From: Sodiomyces alkalinus F11
Taxonomy: Eukaryota; Ascomycota; Sordariomycetes; Glomerellales; Plectosphaerellaceae
Direction of reading: 5' to 3'
Length of the DNA: 64,000 bases
Assembly (NCBI RefSeq): GCF_003711515.1
Contig: NW_021167080.1
Coordinates: 318,430 to 382,429 of the forward strand
The notes beneath the pieces were generated by a model. That model ran no database searches. It was not told the origin of the DNA and saw nothing but the letters and a program-made list of their open reading frames with translations. The translations under genes were made by a program, and so were the position numbers. Below are positions 61,237-64,000 of the stretch, piece after piece; position 1 is the first letter of the stretch; each line of letters begins with the position of its first letter.

Positions 61237-64000
61237 ATTATTATTATTATCGATCTTACTCCGCTATTCTTACTAATCTATAGGAGCCTTCCTAGGCTAT
61301 ACGGTCCTTCTCGGGTAGCTATAAGGGGGAAAACCCGGGTAAAACCCGGGGAAAACCCCTATACACTTCCTTAGATGGAGTAATGCCGTTACGGGGCTAA
61401 TGTGGCCCCGGTTTATCTCTACTATATATCTGGATCGCACCTTTAGGCTAGTGGCTAACGGGAAGTATAGTAGGCTAGTAGTTAGGTAGGTTAGCCTAAG
61501 CCGATTATTGGCGACGGAGTAGGGGCTAAGGGGGTGCCGCCGCGCCTCCGCGGTACGGAGGCTACGGCCTTTTAGCCTCGGCCTCCCTATATCCCCGAGG
61601 ATCGTGCCTTTTATTTCTTCTACTCGGTTAATAAAGAGAGTAAGGGAGGTAGGCGCCTCCTGCCTCCCCTAGGTAAGTTCCTGCTATATTCGGCGGCATG
61701 TAGGGGGAATAGGGCTCTACCCTATTATAGAATTAGATAGTTAATATCCCTCGGGGTCTTTATACCTTTTTTCCCCCTCTCTTCTTCCTATAATGCTAAC
61801 GAGTTTATTATAGGTTTTCTCCTAATCTATTCCCGCTTATAGTGCCGTAGGCTTATCGTTACGGCTCTATACTAATAGTAAAACCCTTTAGTTTCCCTTA
61901 TTTATTTTCCTATTATAACTAGACTATAAATACTTAGTGGATAGCGCCGCGATGGCGTAGTAGTATAGGGTTAACTAGGTAGGATAGTATTCATTTATAT
62001 ACACGAATAATTAAGCGGTAGCAGTAGTATAATATAAGTTCTCTTGGTAGCGTAGCGGTGCCTTAGTGGTAGCGTACTAATAGTCGTAGATATTATCTCC
62101 TAATAATAATACTAGTAATAATCGTAACCGGTACGAGAAGGGCTCGGTTCGGGTTATACCGTATATATCCCCTAGTAGTATCGGGGCGGTGCCGCGGTGG
62201 CTAACCTAGGGTAGTTATATTCGTTATAGTAAGCGCCTAGGTATATACCCGGATAACGTGGAGGCCTGCTCTAATACTACGGGTATAGGGGTAGCCTGTT
62301 TTTAGTATACTAATAGCCGGCGTCCGTGTAAGGATATAAGTCGTGTCGATATTATCGTGGTGCTATAGGTGTGTCGTGGTGGTATATACTAATTTTCCTC
62401 TAAGTCCCCCCCGCTAATAAAAAATAGTAGCAGTGTCTTATAGATCTTTATAAGGCGTATATAGTAGTAAAGGCCGCCGGTAATACCGGTATCGCTGCTA
62501 TATATCTCCCCCTTTAGTGCCGAAGTAGTCCTCTACTAATAAGCTATAGGCTAAGGAGCGTTTAGCGATAGCGTCCCGGTCTTTTAGCTAGGCCCTAAAC
62601 CGGGCGCTACCTTCCGGTCGTGGCCGTGGCGGCCCCGCGTCGGCGGAGGTATAGGAATTATCTTATTAGATATGATATCTAAAGGGTAAGATAGACCTTA
62701 TTCTGGAGCACTTTATAAGTAGCCCCTTTTCGGTCTCCCCGCGGTATTATAGTAGCGGTGGTTAGCTAACCGGTCCTGGTAAGGCCTAGAATTTATCGAG
62801 AGTAGTATTAGCGCTACCGAGGATAATAAGGATAATAATAATTAGGGCGATAATAGCTAGTAGCTATTAGTAGCCCCCCCTAGCGCTAAGCTAATACCGC
62901 CGGGGTCTCGACTTATAGGACCCTTATTAATAATTAATAGATCCGCCGTGTTATACTACCTCCGCTCCGGTCCCGCTTCAGTATCGCCTCTATTTTCGTA
63001 GGCCTCTATAACTTTAAGGGCGAGGCGAAAGTCCTTAAGCCTCTTTTATTATAGGGACCACCTTATAACTGCCCCGGCTTCGGTGTTATATTCTAGTGCA
63101 TCGTATAAGTCTCCTCTAGGTATAAGCGGCCTCCCTATAGCACCGAAAAAGCCCCTATAGTCCTCTGCGGTTACCTCCTAGTACGAGAGTACTATATACT
63201 CCGCCGTTTCCGCCCCTTTATCCCCGTAAAGGCACCGCGGTAAAAGGAAGCCCGGCACCCTCGCCTTAGCTAGGAATACCCGGAGGCCTAGTTTTTCTGA
63301 TCTAATCTAGGTAAGTACGGAGCTCTATAGTTTAAGGAGCCCTTTATATTTCCGGAGGGAGCGTTATATCGGGGGGCGGCTTAGTGCCGCTACGGCGTAG
63401 GTATAGGGCTATTATACTTCCGCCTAGGCTTAACCCTATTCCCTTATAAGGGCTTTCCGCGGGGGCGAGGTTCCGGCCTAGGCCGTTAGGGTGGTAAGCT
63501 ATACCGTCCACGCGAGGGCGGCGTGGGTCCTATAATACCGGTTTAGTGCCGTTAGGGCTCTCGCCACGGCGTATACTCTAGCTAATATCCTATCTTCTAT
63601 CCCTTCTTCTTATATCCGAAGGATCTTTCGGGCACTTAGGCTTAAGAGGTATAGGTTAAGGGGGGGGATAAAGGTCTTTTTTTCGAGGACCCTAACCGGC
63701 GTGGCTTTATAGGCTCCGGCTATTAATCGGAGGTATTGGTTCTATACCGCTATAAGTGCCGCTACGGGGCTATACCGGGGGCCGGCCCCTATCTTATAGA
63801 CAGTCGAGGCGTAATAGACGATTACTAGTCGTATAACTATACGGTATAGTCTTTTTATATCTATAAAGCTATACCCCTACGCTACCGCGCTAAGCCTTAA
63901 AAGGGCGTATATTTAGGTGGCTAGGCGGCTTTTCACCTTTTTAGTGTTTTGCCGGAAGTTAAGCTTCCTATTAAGCTAAACGCCTAGGAGCTTTATTATT
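61237..64000 (-). mobile_element. LINE-II copy, 3' part, minus strand, runs off the window
   Basis: This is the reverse complement of about 47240-44480. It begins with the (TTA)n complement of the TAA tail, then the long 3' region, the zinc-binding C-terminal block (about 63200) and the end of the reverse transcriptase region. It abuts LINE-I copy C, into which it probably inserted. The rest lies beyond the window. Confidence 0.8.

Noticed and set aside
1..64000. CRISPR arrays, bacterial operons or prophage
   Set aside because: No regularly spaced short repeats with unique spacers, and all genes have fungal introns.

Overview
The window looks like a filamentous ascomycete (Pezizomycotina) chromosome segment. 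Three spliced, intact-looking fungal genes with short GT...AG introns sit in a bed of old nested transposons. The transposon DNA carries a very strong footprint of repeat-induced point mutation (RIP): CpA and TpG are almost absent over kilobases, TpA is in great excess and CpG is kept. Glutamine and tryptophan codons have become stops, and zinc-finger cysteines have become tyrosines. In the host genes CpA and TpG are common, so the edges of the gene islands can be read by eye.

Layout. 1-985 holds the 3' end of a Copia RNase H frame and a partial DNA-element end. 1121-1878 is an acireductone dioxygenase gene (methionine salvage). 1949-2608 is a small terminal-inverted-repeat element. 2616-17815 holds non-LTR elements (LINE-II, LINE-I copy A); LINE-I copy A is split by a complete chromodomain Ty3/gypsy element (9479-17682, 374-bp LTRs, TAAAG target duplication). 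18090-24997 is LINE-III plus an inverted partial copy of its 5' end. 25438-29768 is the main gene island: HAP5 (CCAAT-binding factor subunit, +) facing SEC15 (exocyst subunit, -), tail to tail. 30276-32881 is a DNA element with about 120-bp inverted repeats and an unrecognised reading frame. 33493-39493 is LINE-I copy B. 39494-52400 is one Copia element on the minus strand, interrupted by a complete LINE-II (40565-47242) and by a 790-bp SINE-like insertion (48197-48986), each with target duplications. 52496-56905 holds an inverted Copia fragment and LINE-IV. 56925-61236 is the less damaged LINE-I copy C, abutted by another LINE-II that runs off the window end.

The three genes are housekeeping functions (methionine salvage, CCAAT-dependent transcription, vesicle tethering) and do not form a pathway. 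The points of most interest are a long colinear antisense frame between pol and the 3' LTR of the gypsy element, the unidentified 30.3-32.9 kb element, the SINE-like insertion whose tail is shared with other insertions, and an exon-intron ambiguity (or premature stop) in HAP5. Names LINE-I to LINE-IV are local labels for sequence families seen here, not database names. All domain calls come from reading translations by eye.
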